Source: Pyrrhosoma nymphula
Taxonomy: Eukaryota > Arthropoda > Insecta > Odonata > Coenagrionidae
Assembly (NCBI GenBank): GCA_963573305.1
Contig: OY754330.1
Location: 23,563,096 to 23,627,095 of the forward strand
DNA: 64,000 nucleotides
Direction: 5' to 3'
Below, piece after piece: positions 1 to 11,870 of this stretch (the first letter of the stretch is position 1; every line of letters starts with the position of its first letter). The position numbers were made by a program, and so were the translations under genes. Under the pieces are notes generated by a model. That model saw only the letters and a program-made list of their open reading frames with translations, was not told the origin of the DNA and ran no database searches.

Positions 1-399
1 AGGATGATCTGTGAACTCGCTTGGGGTTACCCAGGTCGGTGGATTGCAGACTTAGCTACCGCGGCCGGCAGGTTACAAGTTATGTCACTAAAACCCGCAG
101 CACTTAATAATTAAATGAATAAATGTATTGCCTACAAGCGCTTCAGTCACCAAAAGGTAATTGCCGCATGGTGTAAAATTTTACACTTTAGTTTTGCGTG
201 AGATTTGCGGATGCGGCAAAATGGAAAAGCTACAGAAAGATGGAAGTGGTTGCGTTTAACGCTGTGATGGATATTTTTGGTTGTTCAGATAGGGAAAAGG
301 ATAAAAAAATTAAGGACAAGGTAGGGAAGATACCTTACGAAACGAGAAGGGATTCAGGGAAGGTGGAAGGAATAGGTGCGTGAAATAACTGTATGACTG
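1..399. other. No gene recognised
   Basis: The first 400 bases hold no recognisable coding or RNA feature. The sequence just before 400 may be more of the decayed LINE that follows, but I cannot read conserved motifs in it. Confidence 0.4.
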
Positions 400-1760
400 A
401 GAAATTAGGCTCGTGAACCTAGGTGTAGAGAGGGGAAGCACATTAGAAAAGGATAACGTCGGACCCAAAAAACTAAAGAGTGAAGTACGCAGTATGCACT
501 ACGAGAAATGAAGGCAAGGAAAGCTGTGGGAGTAGACGGCATCCCTTCAGAGTTACTTGAGAATTTAGGGATGAAATGCGGAAAGTATTCCAACTAATTC
601 ATAGGATCGAAGAGGAGGGAGTATGACCATAAAACTTCGTGAAAACTGTTTTGATCCCTATCCCAAGGAAGAACAAAGCGTCAGAATGCGAGGAATATAA
701 AACGATAAGATTAATTTCACACGTGGCAAAGTTGTTCTTAGAGTTATTGACAGAAGATTGGAGACGAGAGCAAACGAGTTCCTGGGTGACGACCAATACC
801 AGTTTTAGGAAGGGGAAGTCAACCCGGTAAACGAATGCGGTGATGAGAACACTAAAAGGAAACCTATAGTATAAACAATACGCTTTTGCTTGCTTTTGCA
901 TTAGTGAAAGGCGTTTTACCGAGTTATTTGGAAAAACTAATGAAGATAACGTGAATAAATGCCAAGGAAATGATAAAAGAGGTACGGGAAGAGCTAAATT
1001 AATGTAGGGATAAAGATTGGAAGGCAGCTGATATAGTTGGTTAGATTTTGCCGACGACCCAGCGTTGGTTAGTCATTCTTGAGAATTGCAGGTAGGTGCA
1101 TTATAAAGTCAGTGCGGGAAATGTAGTATGAAGATTAATCATTATTAACTAATGAGATTTTTCTGGAGAAAGAAAGCGAGGCTGACCACGAAAGTGGGAG
1201 GGTACAAACTGGAGCAGTTGGAGCACTTCAATTACTTGGGTAATACGTTGGAAAAAAAAGTAGTAAAGATAATTATATTAAATATATTAGTAGTAGGTAA
1301 ATATATTAGAAGGGGAAAACGTTAGTGAAGGAGATTTTCACAAATAGGAGAGAATTCATGAGGGGGATCATGCGTAGGAATGTGAAGAAAATACTGATTA
1401 AGAGTCTAATATGGAGTGTAGCGTTGAATGGCGCAGAAACATGGACTATGAGGAAATAGAATAAGTATAGCCTGCAAGTGATTGAAATGCGTGTGTGTGG
1501 ATGAGAACGGAGAAGGTGCGATAGACGGAATGACAGACGAACGAGTAAGTGTTCGGCATGACTAGCGAGTAGATGAAAACGCTTGAGGAAATTAGAAAGT
1601 AGAGTAGGTAGTTGGAACAGGCGATGAGAGGCGATGGGACGCTGAATCCCGTGATGTAAGGGAGGATATCAGGTAAGCGGGGAAAGGGAAGAAAGAGAAT
1701 AGGCTTTATAGTCACGATGAAGAGAGATAGGACATGGCTGAGCTGAGCTAAAGAATGAAA
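400..1760 (+). pseudogene. Decayed non-LTR retrotransposon (LINE) reverse transcriptase
   Basis: Pieces of one LINE reverse transcriptase can be read in shifting plus-strand frames: LREMKARKAVGVDGIPSELL near 505-560 (start of the RT palm), TVLIPIPRKNKASECEEY with KTIRLISHVAKLFLELL near 642-752, FRKGKSTR near 803-828, YKLEQLEHFNYLGNTLE near 1202-1256, and the C-terminal WSVALNGAETWTMRK near 1412-1458. The order is the family's order, but stops and frameshifts interrupt throughout and the catalytic YxDD block is not readable. It is an old dead copy; the exact clade is not certain. Confidence 0.75.
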
Positions 1761-2949
1761 TTGTGTATGGAGACAAGGACCTTCAGTTGTAAAAAATTAG
1801 GAGACGTATTCCTACTTCGATCTAAACCTACCTTTATCGGTAGATTAATTACTACTAATGATGAAAAAGTTAAGCGTAAAATGGTAATTAGCGGTATATA
1901 ATTGGGTGTAATTTTTCAGTCGAGTTGATTTGGGCGCTGCATTAAATAATGTAGTCAAATATATCCTATTCATGATGCTACACAACTTTTATCAATCGCT
2001 CTCAACGGCCCAGACGCAGATCTAGGTCGTTGATTAAATTTGGCGTTCTTGTTAGCGCGTGGCCCTGTGGTTGCTTGGATGGTTCCACGCGTCCTAGCTA
2101 ACGTGTGCTTTGGCAACACGTATCGGTAGACAGTACTCAAGCTCTGATCGCCGATATTTACATACATTTCGGGTCATGCGGGCAAAACTATTGTATAAGT
2201 TTCAATGATCGGACGAGCGGTCTAGGTAGCCGACTTTCGCCATCTTCCTGATACCGACGTGTGACCAAATTTGGGGTCGCATTGTCTGATGAAAGTCATA
2301 TCTTACCCAACAATTCGAATATGTAAAAGTAGGTAACTATGATGAGTTTTGGTATTATTAGCAGTACCAAGACGAGTCACCTACGAACGCCTAGTTGGAA
2401 CAGGCAATGAAAACATGGAAATGCGGGTGCACGAGAAATTATGCCGTGTGATATATATGACGTAGCATAGGATTTTCCCATGAAACTATTACAATATTAC
2501 GTATCATTTACTTTGCTGGATGAGTTTGCATGCATGAAAAAGTTTTTTTTCTCCCCGCCAAAATCCTTCGAACTTCCTTTAACCATGCTGGCTGGCATAT
2601 GTTTCAGTCAAAGATGTGCTCTATTTAACTCTTTCTCGAAAAAAATATTCTGACCAGCATTGTGTAAAACGTAATTTTAGGCATGGTTCTTCCAAATTGA
2701 GAATGGCGCTATCTCGGACTCGAATCCATCATGAGAGATCGATTCGCACGACAATGTGTGATATTCAGTTTTCGAAACTCGAGGTTTACTGTACAACAAC
2801 CTTCAGTGCAACTCTCGGCCTCATCCCAACAAATTTTACTCCATAATATATGTATATTCACGGTCGAATTTCTTTCTGATTCGATCTCTGTTTTTTAAAT
2901 TTCAAAGAAAGCCCCACACTCATTCGCTTTCTCGGACCGTAGTCCGCTT
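1761..2949. other. Non-coding, nothing recognised
   Basis: Between the LINE remnant and the CCCAGACAGCACA element I see only short open frames without family signatures. I found no terminal repeats or RNA-like boxes here. Confidence 0.4.
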
Positions 2950-4463
2950 CCCAGACAGCACAAACTTGGAAATATTACTGTATTACAGTCATTTTACAAT
3001 CGTATTACAAAAATGGGGTATTCGTATTCCAATTGTATTACAATCGTAATACTGTGTCAAATGTCCGCTAATACAATTGTATTACTAGGAGTATTACAGA
3101 GCTAAATTACAATTGTTTTACAAATTGTATAACGATGGTATTACAAAGCCAAATTACAATAGTTTTACAAAATGACGAATTTCTTTCGTAACTACCCACG
3201 TGGAAATTTCTTGCTCTGTAACTGGAATGGAACTGGTCTGTATGTTAAAATTTGGCCCTACTTCAAAACGTTGATCATCAATCTAGAAAATTCCTGTGTC
3301 TTTGGCAATGAAATTTTTATTTATGGAGGCAAAATTGTAACCATCGAAATAATTTTCTTTCGATACCAAAATAAAAATATCATATAGTTAAATTAATATT
3401 TCCGCACTATCAGAATTTCACTGACAATATGCGATGTGCATTACTTCTACCTAGTGCCTACCTAACTAACTTCGCATGTCTCGACATGTATAACGCCTAT
3501 CGATGTTTACTCGCAATTGAAAATTACATTCCCAGAAAGTCTTATATATGTGGCCATTTCCGTGCGTCAAAGTGACTTCGAGAACTAATTTTTAAATGTC
3601 AATGCCGTTATATTTCGAGGAAATACCATCCAATTATACGATAACCGTTACAAGGCTTTAATTACTTGAAACCTATGTTGCCACATAGGATGACTACAAA
3701 GTCAATATTAATGAGAACAAACTAGATTATTTCCATAAAACATACGTTTGTTTACATTTGAATGAAGACGAAAGTTATCCAATTGTATTACAATCGTAAA
3801 ATTTCCGGTAATAACTTTGTATTACAGAGCCTAATTACAATCGTTTTACAAACTGAAATATGGTGGTAATACAGAGCCAAATTACAATAGTTTTACAAAA
3901 CAGAATCTCTTTCGTATTACCTGCGTGGTATATCTAAGCTATCAATGTAGTGTTTACTCGATCTCCGAATTGTTTGCAAGCTTCCCATTTATGCCAAATT
4001 TTCGGTCGAAGGATGATCCACAGGCTAGCATGCGATGAATGTTTAGAAGTTGAATGGCAATTAATGGCAAAATATCTTGATTTTACCATGATTTGGCGAT
4101 AGTAGCTCGTGATAAAGCGTCCACAGCAAAGATTATACCTATAGTAGTATTCTTGGATTACACATAACAATTAAGGTAATACATACGTATCATACGCAGT
4201 ACGCATTATGCTGGACAAAAGAAGTACATAAACACCTAATGCGCACGAAGCCTTGTATTATTTTCGGCCTTACAATTGTAATACAATGGGTTTACAAATT
4301 GTATATTCCTGGTATTTTGATGCCGTATTACAATAGTATTACCAATGATTTGTTCGAAAGATGCTGGAATACATTTGTATTACAAATTTTTTTCCAAAAA
4401 TTATACAATTCGTAACTGTACAAGAGATTTACCATTTGTATACCAGCGGCTGTGCTGTCTGGG
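2950..4463. mobile_element. Putative non-autonomous DNA element with CCCAGACAGCACA ends
   Basis: The sequence starts CCCAGACAGCACA at 2950 and ends TGTGCTGTCTGGG at 4463, a perfect 13-bp terminal inverted repeat enclosing 1514 bp. The interior has many degenerate copies of a motif like TATTACAATCGTTTTACAA, clustered near 2970-3165, 3780-3905 and 4255-4390, and no transposase. A longer internal repeat pair (3150-3210 and 3878-3935) also shares ACAATAGTTTTACAAAA followed by CTTTCGTA. The target-site duplication is ambiguous, so the superfamily is not assigned. Confidence 0.55.
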
Positions 4464-6477
4464 TTGTTTTGTGGTTGCAGTGACGTACTTGTGGGATACA
4501 CGAATCAGAAAAAGCGAGTCCCGCATCCCCTTTCTCCTTTTCTCTTAGTTAAGGTATCAGTGACTCCTCAACCGAGATTCGACTTTCTCTTTCACTCTAG
4601 ATCAACTTTCTCCGTGTGGGTCGCTGCGTCACTTTAGAGAGGGAATCATGATTTGTTCCCCCTCTCAAGCGATCGACGGCATTCTAAGTGGATGATTTAA
4701 AATGCCAATAGGTATCAAAGAATAAAATTCTAATATCAACTCCTAAAACTCTTTAAATTCGAAATTTTCATCGAAAGTATGTGTAGTGAAAAACTAAGGA
4801 GAGTAAATTAATACCACAGGAATTATTAAACAATTTTGGCGAAATCAGGGATCACAAACAAAATGTAAATATTCTGTTTTTTGCATTCCTCAATACACAA
4901 TTGATATTAAATGTGCGCGATTATATTTTTTCATTTGCGATAGTGAAAGGGCGAGACAATTGGGTATCTCTCTCCGATGTAGGAAACATGTTTTTAGTCA
5001 CAAGATAAACGTATTCCTTCACCTTTTCTGGCTCTAGAAATGCCGTAAATGTGCGAATGTGCAACTTGGATAGACAATTGTTATAGTTTCAAAGAAGATT
5101 TTTTAAACGCGTTAATGAACTATCATTTAATTTAACTGCGCTACGCTAAAAAGCGCCACACCAATAATAACCAATGAGAACTCAGAACACGGGTCGCAAG
5201 ATTTGAATGAAAACCGCTCATGGTCGCAACAGTGAAATGTTCCATAAAAGTGGTGGTAAAGTTTAAAAGTAAGTACGCAGATAAATTGAGGAACTGATCA
5301 AAGAAATGGAAATAACTCACCGATTGGTAGTGACGATGAAACTCCTACTAAGGGCGATTCTTCTGCATGGCCCTCCGTGAATTCTTAGTCGTTCATCTGA
5401 TGAACAACGGTCTGTGGGCCACTGGCTTCCTTCAGTCCGCTTCCTGGGAGAGCAACCTGACGTCTGCTCGATCTCCTCGCGCTACTTTATGCACTCATCC
5501 TGAGCACTCGTTTCGTTCTCATGTCTCAGCTCCTTCTACCTCTTTCTCCGCCTGTTCCTCTCTATTAACTCCATCCCTCTCACCTGTGACCCAGAAAAAC
5601 GAGAAACTCGCGTCACTTCTGGTTGCAGAGAGCGTGGACACGAAGGCCCACTTTCTCTCACACTACGGTGACTTCTGAAGTATCTATCCACTCATTAAGT
5701 GAATTATTGATATTTAATTGAAATAAAAGGCCACTTACTGCCTGGAGCGCATAATAATGGAAATTTTAAATAATAAATTTTGCGTATTAAAAAATCTTAA
5801 ATCAATAAAGGTTTGGAGTTATAATTTTGGAATAATACTTTCCCTTTACGAAAAAAATCCATTGGAGAGATGAAAAACTGAGTTTAACCTTCATTAAAAG
5901 TAGTAAAAATATAGGTACCTCATAATCTCTAAAACCTTGTCTAAAACAATTTTTTTATAGAGCGTGTTGCGGGAAGAGATATTCTTCTTTCATCAATTAG
6001 CACAACTGTGCATAGATGGCGGCACATAGTGCCAGTAATTGTGAGAGAAAATAAGCTGCTCATGGATCGTGAACGTCAAGTGTGTTGTACTGTAAATGTA
6101 GTGTGTAAAGTGGATCACTTAATTTGTTACTGTCAGGTAATGAACCCTGAAATTACTGAGGGATAAGTTTTTGGTGGTGCGTTTCCCTGACTTAAGGGTA
6201 TTGGCAGGCAACATCAACTGCCATGCATGACATTTTAATTAATTTAAATATTGCGTGACGGAAGAAGATCACTGTTATTTGTGAAGACATTAATGTCCTT
6301 CAACAACGTGTGTTGTGTAATGGAAATTTCGGATGTGATTCAATCTTTAATTAGAATAGGATGTATGCTGAAGTGTCAAATGACACATTTGATACGTTTT
6401 CTTAAAGGTATTTAGACGCTTACAGCGTCATTCCTAAATTCAGCCAAAGTTTTAAAAGGAGTTCACATGGGACAACA
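4464..6477. other. Upstream region of the USP gene, no gene recognised
   Basis: This 2 kb precedes the start codon of the deubiquitinase and should contain its promoter and 5' untranslated sequence. I see no TATA box that I can place with confidence. A 103-codon open frame at 5367-5678 is Ser/Leu-rich and lacks family features, so it is not called as a gene. Confidence 0.4.
6014..6023 (+). promoter_or_regulatory. Possible YY1/Pho-like site near the USP promoter
   Basis: AGATGGCGGC about 460 bases before the start codon resembles the ATGGCGGC core bound by YY1/Pho proteins, which often sits near animal transcription starts. A single match of this length is weak evidence and the transcription start is not otherwise defined. 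Confidence 0.2.
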
Positions 6478-6561
6478 ATGGCAGGGGAGAATAGTAGCAG
6501 ATGCCCCCACGTTATCAGCATTGGTGACTTAAATTTGTCCGAGATTGAAAAGAAACGTGAG
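6478..6561 (+). CDS. USP20/USP33: USP20/USP33-family deubiquitinase, coding exon 1 (start codon)
   Basis: First coding exon, 28 codons, beginning at an ATG in the context ACAACAATGG and ending in phase 0 at a GTGAGT donor (6562). It contains CPHVISIGDL, which matches the CPH-SIG opening of the UBP-type zinc finger in USP20 and USP33. Cys9 and His11 are the first zinc ligands of that finger. The family removes ubiquitin from substrates in cytoplasm and endoplasmic reticulum; the finger is a regulatory/ubiquitin-recognition module. The exon connects in frame to the rest of the finger at 13610. An overlapping upstream ATG at 6468 opens a short competing frame. Any 5' untranslated exons are not resolved. 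Confidence 0.85.
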
Positions 6562-8431
6562 GTGAGTAATGTTGTGTGTCGTACCATTTTATTTCTTGTA
6601 CAGCAGTTCTTTGCAGCTTTTGCTAAGAGATACCGATCTGTGTTCAACCGAAGAGCATGTATGCCGGGAGTTGGTGTCGTAATTTATTTAAAGGTTGATG
6701 CAATCAATCGCAGCCCAAGATTACTTATGGCTTCTTCATTCTCAGTTGTCTTGTACCTCTTTCCTTTTGAATAATAGTAGAGTATTTTATTTGTGGCACT
6801 GCAGATCTTAGAAATTAAGGGTCTATCCTAAAGCATAGTAATAGCCATTTCTTGCATATTCTATCCAGTAGATGCGTGGCAGACCTACTTAAACCTTTTG
6901 CATGGTTTGATCCAAATAAGTCTTGGTAGTTAATGATCAAGTGCACAACGTTAGTTTCTGTATTTACTTTAAATAAAATGTTTACCTGCAGATGCCATTC
7001 GGATGCCATAATGGTTTTTAGAGATGTAATTCTAGTTCTTACTTCAACTTTGGAGCCACCCAGCTTGATTTTTTGTGATTGAATCTTGTACCTGTGCGAG
7101 GTATCTTCGTTAATACTTAAGAATTTTGGTTAGGATAATTAATTTTGAGTTGTAGTTGCATATGTGAAGTAAACCCCGTAGTCCATGTTTACTCCTGTTA
7201 CCCACTCACTTTGGCGAACTTTCAATTTTCTGTCATTTACAAATCATCATTATTTTTTGTTAAAATGTTAAACCCAGTGGAAAAGCAAGTTTTGGACATG
7301 AATTTTGTTACTGGTCCGGTTATGGACGGCAGTATTCCTCAAATTTTAAAGCATCAACCCATTGCAGTTATCAATGACAAACACGCATACTTAGTGCTTC
7401 ATATTAATTTTGTTTTCTCTTCTTGTGTATGCTCTGTAATAACTTGATCGAAGGTAAAATATTATTCTAGAGACCTTAGAGAAATAGCAACAACAAGTTG
7501 ACTTTTTGCAGCAAGACTTTTGGGGATAAAGTGTCTTATTGGATAGGGCTGAACTAAATTTCATTGTATTTCATTTATCACTATAAACCTGTGAAATAAT
7601 GTATCTGAAACCTGATTCTTAATAGTATTCCTTGCACTTTTTACCTGAAAACCTATATGGCACTCAAAGACTCTTAATGACTTCATATAAAGTCTCTCAA
7701 ATGAAGGAAGGTAAATAGAAAAGTGCCTCAAGGAAAACCATAGGCAAACGGGACATAAAATAGTAAATATATTAGCATAATGGGATCAGCTGAGAACCAG
7801 GAAGAGTGGAGAGTTAGGATTAGCCAAAATTAGAGTTGCGTGACGTGTATGATGATCCTATCTGGAGCTTCCTTTGCATTCCCCATATTTCGTGGATGCT
7901 GCTAAATTCTTTTTAATATTTATTTTGTTTAAATTTCCGTGTCCTTTTGTAATTAATTGACATTTGATATCCAATTATTGGAAGAGCATTTCATCAATCT
8001 TTAATTCTCACGTCTGTATTTTTGGCCATACATCTCTAATTATCACACATTAAGCAAAAAACTGTCAAGAATTGTCTTGAATGACAGCATCAAGAAACAA
8101 GCAAAACAGAAAGAAAAAAATGGTAATTGGCCGACACTAATCCTTATTTCCAAAATATTAAACACACCAGGATGCAAAAGTCGTCTATTGAATTTATGGG
8201 TTGCTTCTCAATTACAAGTAGATTAAATGATATAACGGCCTATAAGACCAATTTTGAGGATACTGGGAATAGCCACCGTATTACCTTTAAGGTGTGACCT
8301 CTCCTTCGGCACCTGCAATTTTGGGGACGAGCTGGGAAGCCACACTCAAAAGAGGAGAGTGGGGTGGGATAAGGCCACACGTGGGAAAGGTGAGATGAAT
8401 CTTCACGTGAGCCTGGGAATGAGAAATGGTC
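6562..8431. other. Intron 1, first part: nothing recognised
   Basis: Non-coding sequence after the exon 1 donor. The open frames in it (for example 7145-7447) have no family signature, and I see no terminal repeats. Confidence 0.5.
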
Positions 8432-8450
8432 GGGGGGGGGGGGGGGGGGG
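8432..8450 (+). repeat. Homopolymer run of 19 G
   Basis: Nineteen consecutive G residues in intron 1. Such a run can form a G-quadruplex and is prone to length error in sequencing, so the exact length should be treated with caution. Confidence 0.9.
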
Positions 8451-9409
8451 TGAAGGAAGTTTCTGGGCTCTCAAAAAGAATAATGTGGCTTCCATCAAGG
8501 CACTGTGGGTTTGCGAGGAGGAAAAAAGTTGAATCCTTACAGAGCACTTTAATTGAAATGGTACAAAAATTTATTATATGGCAATATGTTGCAATAAATG
8601 AAAATGACATACAGGGTATTATTCTTGACTAATATTTCTGATTGAAACAGCTTCGAAATGTCTGTTTCTGTTTGCACACGATTTTCTTCTTCACACGATT
8701 TTTTTTTTCACACACTCAAAAAAAGCATTGGTCCTACGCAATTGGCGTTTAACAAGAAAATGGTACACTTTCAACGACAATCATTAATTTATTCCTCCAC
8801 AAGTATTACAGACTAAATCTAAATCTAGGGCATTCGCACTACACACATACATTCACTCCACATTCACGCGGGAATGGGGTATCATTGGAAAGAAAAAGGG
8901 GATTGAGAAGAATTGATACAATTTGATATGCGAATTCACTGAGAGGGGTGGGTGTAATTCTTGGTTGGAAAAGGGGCTTTGACAGTACTTATCACTCTCT
9001 TGGGGGCAGATTATCATTGTTCTGGATGGTTGACAGGGGCTGGCATGACTACTTAGCTTCTTCACTAGAGGGCGGGATCTGCGATGATCAGTGAGCTTGG
9101 CATCGGTCGATTCCTCCTCTTCAATGGCCGCGAGCCATGTTTCCCTAATTACAATTTTCAATATGACACTCCTGGACGTCGGTAAGGGTTGTCTAGGGCT
9201 GACTATTCGTTGCCTCCAGGTCTCACCGCTTCTTAAATAATAAAAAATTATCTCATCGTCTCTCTCCTTGTAGGCTCAGCCACAATTTCCTCAGGACGAC
9301 TCTCTTCTTGGCCCCCGATCTGCTCGGTGCTACGTGATGCTTGGCATCTCCTGTCAGTCTGAAATCTTTTTTGAATCTTTTTTTCGATGTCAGTTGCGTT
9401 TATATATTC
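8451..9409. other. Intron 1: nothing recognised
   Basis: Non-coding sequence between the poly-G run and the G-rich tract. It includes a short CACACGATTTTC-type duplication near 8675-8715 and no readable transposon protein. Confidence 0.4.
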
Positions 9410-9770
9410 TCCCATTGGGAGGGGGCAGAAAGGGGATTATAGGGTGAGGTAATCTCTTCCAGTGGACTCTTCTTTCACTTTGAGGAGGGAAGAGGGGGGG
9501 GGAAACGGATGGGGGGGAGTCATGGGGCAATCGCTTATTCTCTTGGGTTCTTCCTTCACCTTGGGAAGGTGTGAGGAGTGGAGGGGAGGGGGACGTCATG
9601 GGACAACCACATGAGGTGAGGACCACACATCTCGTGGTAATTTCTTCGTACCTTGGGGGGGTGGAGAGTGGAAGGGGGGTTCACTAAACAACGCACAATC
9701 TTCTGGTACGTTCATCTTGGGGAGGGGTAGAGGGGAAGGAAGGAGGGATGGGGTGCGATACTCGCAGGGG
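9410..9770 (+). repeat. Degenerate G-rich, quadruplex-prone tract
   Basis: About 360 bases carry repeated GGGG-containing purine blocks (GGGAGGGGG, GAGGGGGGGGG, GGGGAGGGG), separated by roughly 80-100 bp units that share CTTCACCTTGGGA-like spacers. The arrangement looks like an old tandem repeat. A complementary C-rich tract of similar style lies at 16380-16725. Confidence 0.6.
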
Positions 9771-9965
9771 TTGGGGTAGGCTGCACAGGCTTTCCCCGCT
9801 CTTGTTCATTCACACACACAGTCGCTCCGTCAAACCCATTCACTTTCTTACATCTAAATTCCATATAACCACTCCCAATAAGCATAAAACTAAACAAATA
9901 ACCTTCCAATGTATCGGTGTCATTCGAGACCGGTTCAAATGGAGTCACCCGCAAGTGCACATTAG

Positions 9966-10045
9966 TGCAAAATCCCACAGAGGAAAAATCATTCGCATTG
10001 ACTGGGATCCCGATGATTTTTCCTCTGTGGAATTTCGCACCTTCT
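9966..10045. mobile_element. Short palindromic repeat, family of the 31107-31310 element
   Basis: About 80 bp folding back on itself: CACAGAGGAAAAATCAT on the left is matched by GATGATTTTTCCTCTGTG on the right, with only about 30 bp between. The same inverted ends bound a longer, tRNA-containing element at 31107-31310, so this looks like an internally deleted copy of that family. Confidence 0.65.
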
Positions 10046-11579
10046 GCCTATAAGAAATCAGCTGAAGCTAGCTTTTTTGAAATATGGATTGAAATAATTT
10101 TGGTGTAGGTAAATATTATGTGTTAGTTGAAACTGGCAGAAAGGGAAACCTTACGCAAAAGTCACCAAAAAAGGCAAGATAAGTAAAAAATAGTTTCTCA
10201 GGGAACATTTTTTTTTATTACATATAATTGAAATAATACAGAACCTCAGCAGTACTTGTACTAAAGTAGTTGGTGTCTATTGGATGTGAATTGACCTCCT
10301 TTACAATCCTAACAAAAATCTCTTGTACTTATTCTTAATTTCTAAAAACATCCAGGCTGTGAAATTTTTACCTATTCTGTGTAATTATGCTGGGCAGTCA
10401 TGATTGTATTGCTCCAGAAGCTTCAAAAGAGAAAAGTATAGGTGACCATCATTATCTGGCTTCATTGGGACCTGAAGGGTTCCAGATTAGTGATATTATC
10501 GGACTACCAAGTTATTTTCTTGGTAAACACTTAGCCCAACAGTTAACCACCTCATCACACCTTTCAAATTCCCCATAAATCAGTAAAAGTTGGTTATCAG
10601 GAAAAAAGAAACATTAAATGAAAAATCAAGTGACATATTTAATTTAGCGCATGCAAAATAACTGGTATAGGCAATTCTATTGACTTGGACAAGAAATTTC
10701 ATTACTGGTACTTCCTAAGTGCTGGAAATAAACTACTCTAAGCATATTTACATGTCTTGAGGTGAATGGCTTTAAGGATTGCTATCATCTTTATCTTAGA
10801 TTGCGACTGAGATATCAAAAACTGATGATGGTGGTAGCACATCGTGGTGGGCAGATCTTGAAGGCACAAGATTTTCAAATGGTGACTTCTCTGATGAATG
10901 GATTTTAGCTATTTAAAAAAATACATATATCTTGTAAGCTGAATTGTTCAATACATTTTGGCCTTTCTTTGGTAACTTTATTTTTATTTTCCAATACCAC
11001 CTCCTCTTCAAATCTGTGGTAGCTCCTGTGGCCTCTTTGCATCAGGATATTTAGCAATTTGCTATGGATGAACACACACAACCATTGCCTGAGTGGTGAA
11101 AAGTCCTCTCAGACTGGGCTAAAAACCGGTACCCTAGGGTTATCAGGCAATGACTTAACCCTGCTGCAGGTCCATATTATGGCATCATTATACTGCAGTA
11201 TGAAAAATGTTCAATATTTCTTATTCATTGTTGTTCATTTCTGTCACCAACTGTGTTGCTCTAGACCTTTTAGCAGTTCACCTGAGAACTAAATTAACCT
11301 ATAAATAGAGGCTCTTTCTGCCACATCTTCCTTTTATTCATCCCTGCTTTCTCCTCCATTGGCTTGTTGCTGTGTAGGCCACTTCTCTGAAACCTATAAC
11401 CTAAATTTCTTGACTTTTTGAAAAGATCTTTTACTGGCACTTTCAAATACTGGCAAATCAATTTTTTAGAATCCTCTAATGTGTTATCTAAGTATGTATC
11501 AATATGGGTTTAGCAGAGTCTCACATCTTCTACTAATGATTTAAATAGGATCAATTGAATTTTAATCAACCCCATACTC
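10046..11579. other. Intron 1: nothing recognised
   Basis: AT-rich intron sequence. Short open frames at 10387-10578 and 11059-11292 have no conserved motifs. Confidence 0.45.
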
Positions 11580-11870
11580 TTATCCCTAGGTGAAGGAGTT
11601 GAAACTCTTGGAATGATGCTTGACTTCACTGAAACATTTGATATTGTTAATCATAAACTACTCATTAGTAATTGAGCATTTGGGTATGCGAGGAACCCCT
11701 AGCAAATGCATAATATCTCATTCAAAGTAGGGATCTGTGCATTATTCTTGTACCAAAATAGGGAGATCAGTGCATTGATGTCAATTTCAAATCTGTAAAA
11801 GCAAGTAGCATTTGATGTGCCTCGAGGATCAATTCTAAGCCCCGTTTTTGTTGCTTTTAATATTAACCCT
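11580..11870 (+). pseudogene. Fragment of LINE reverse transcriptase
   Basis: Plus-strand translation gives GVETLGMMLDFTETFDIVNH followed by KLLI, and shortly after a match to PRGSILSPVFV with a frameshift. These correspond to the LDF-KAFDTVNH-LL and GVPQGSILGPLLF blocks of CR1/L2/jockey-type reverse transcriptases. The segment between is shortened and stopped, so this is a dead fragment. It ends abruptly at a TTAACCCTTTTGTGC sequence (11865), which resembles a piggyBac-type MITE end. Confidence 0.65.

Noticed and set aside
5367..5678. 103-codon open frame upstream of the USP gene
   Set aside because: It is rich in Ser, Leu and Thr, with no domain or motif I recognise, and lies in a region with no other coding evidence.
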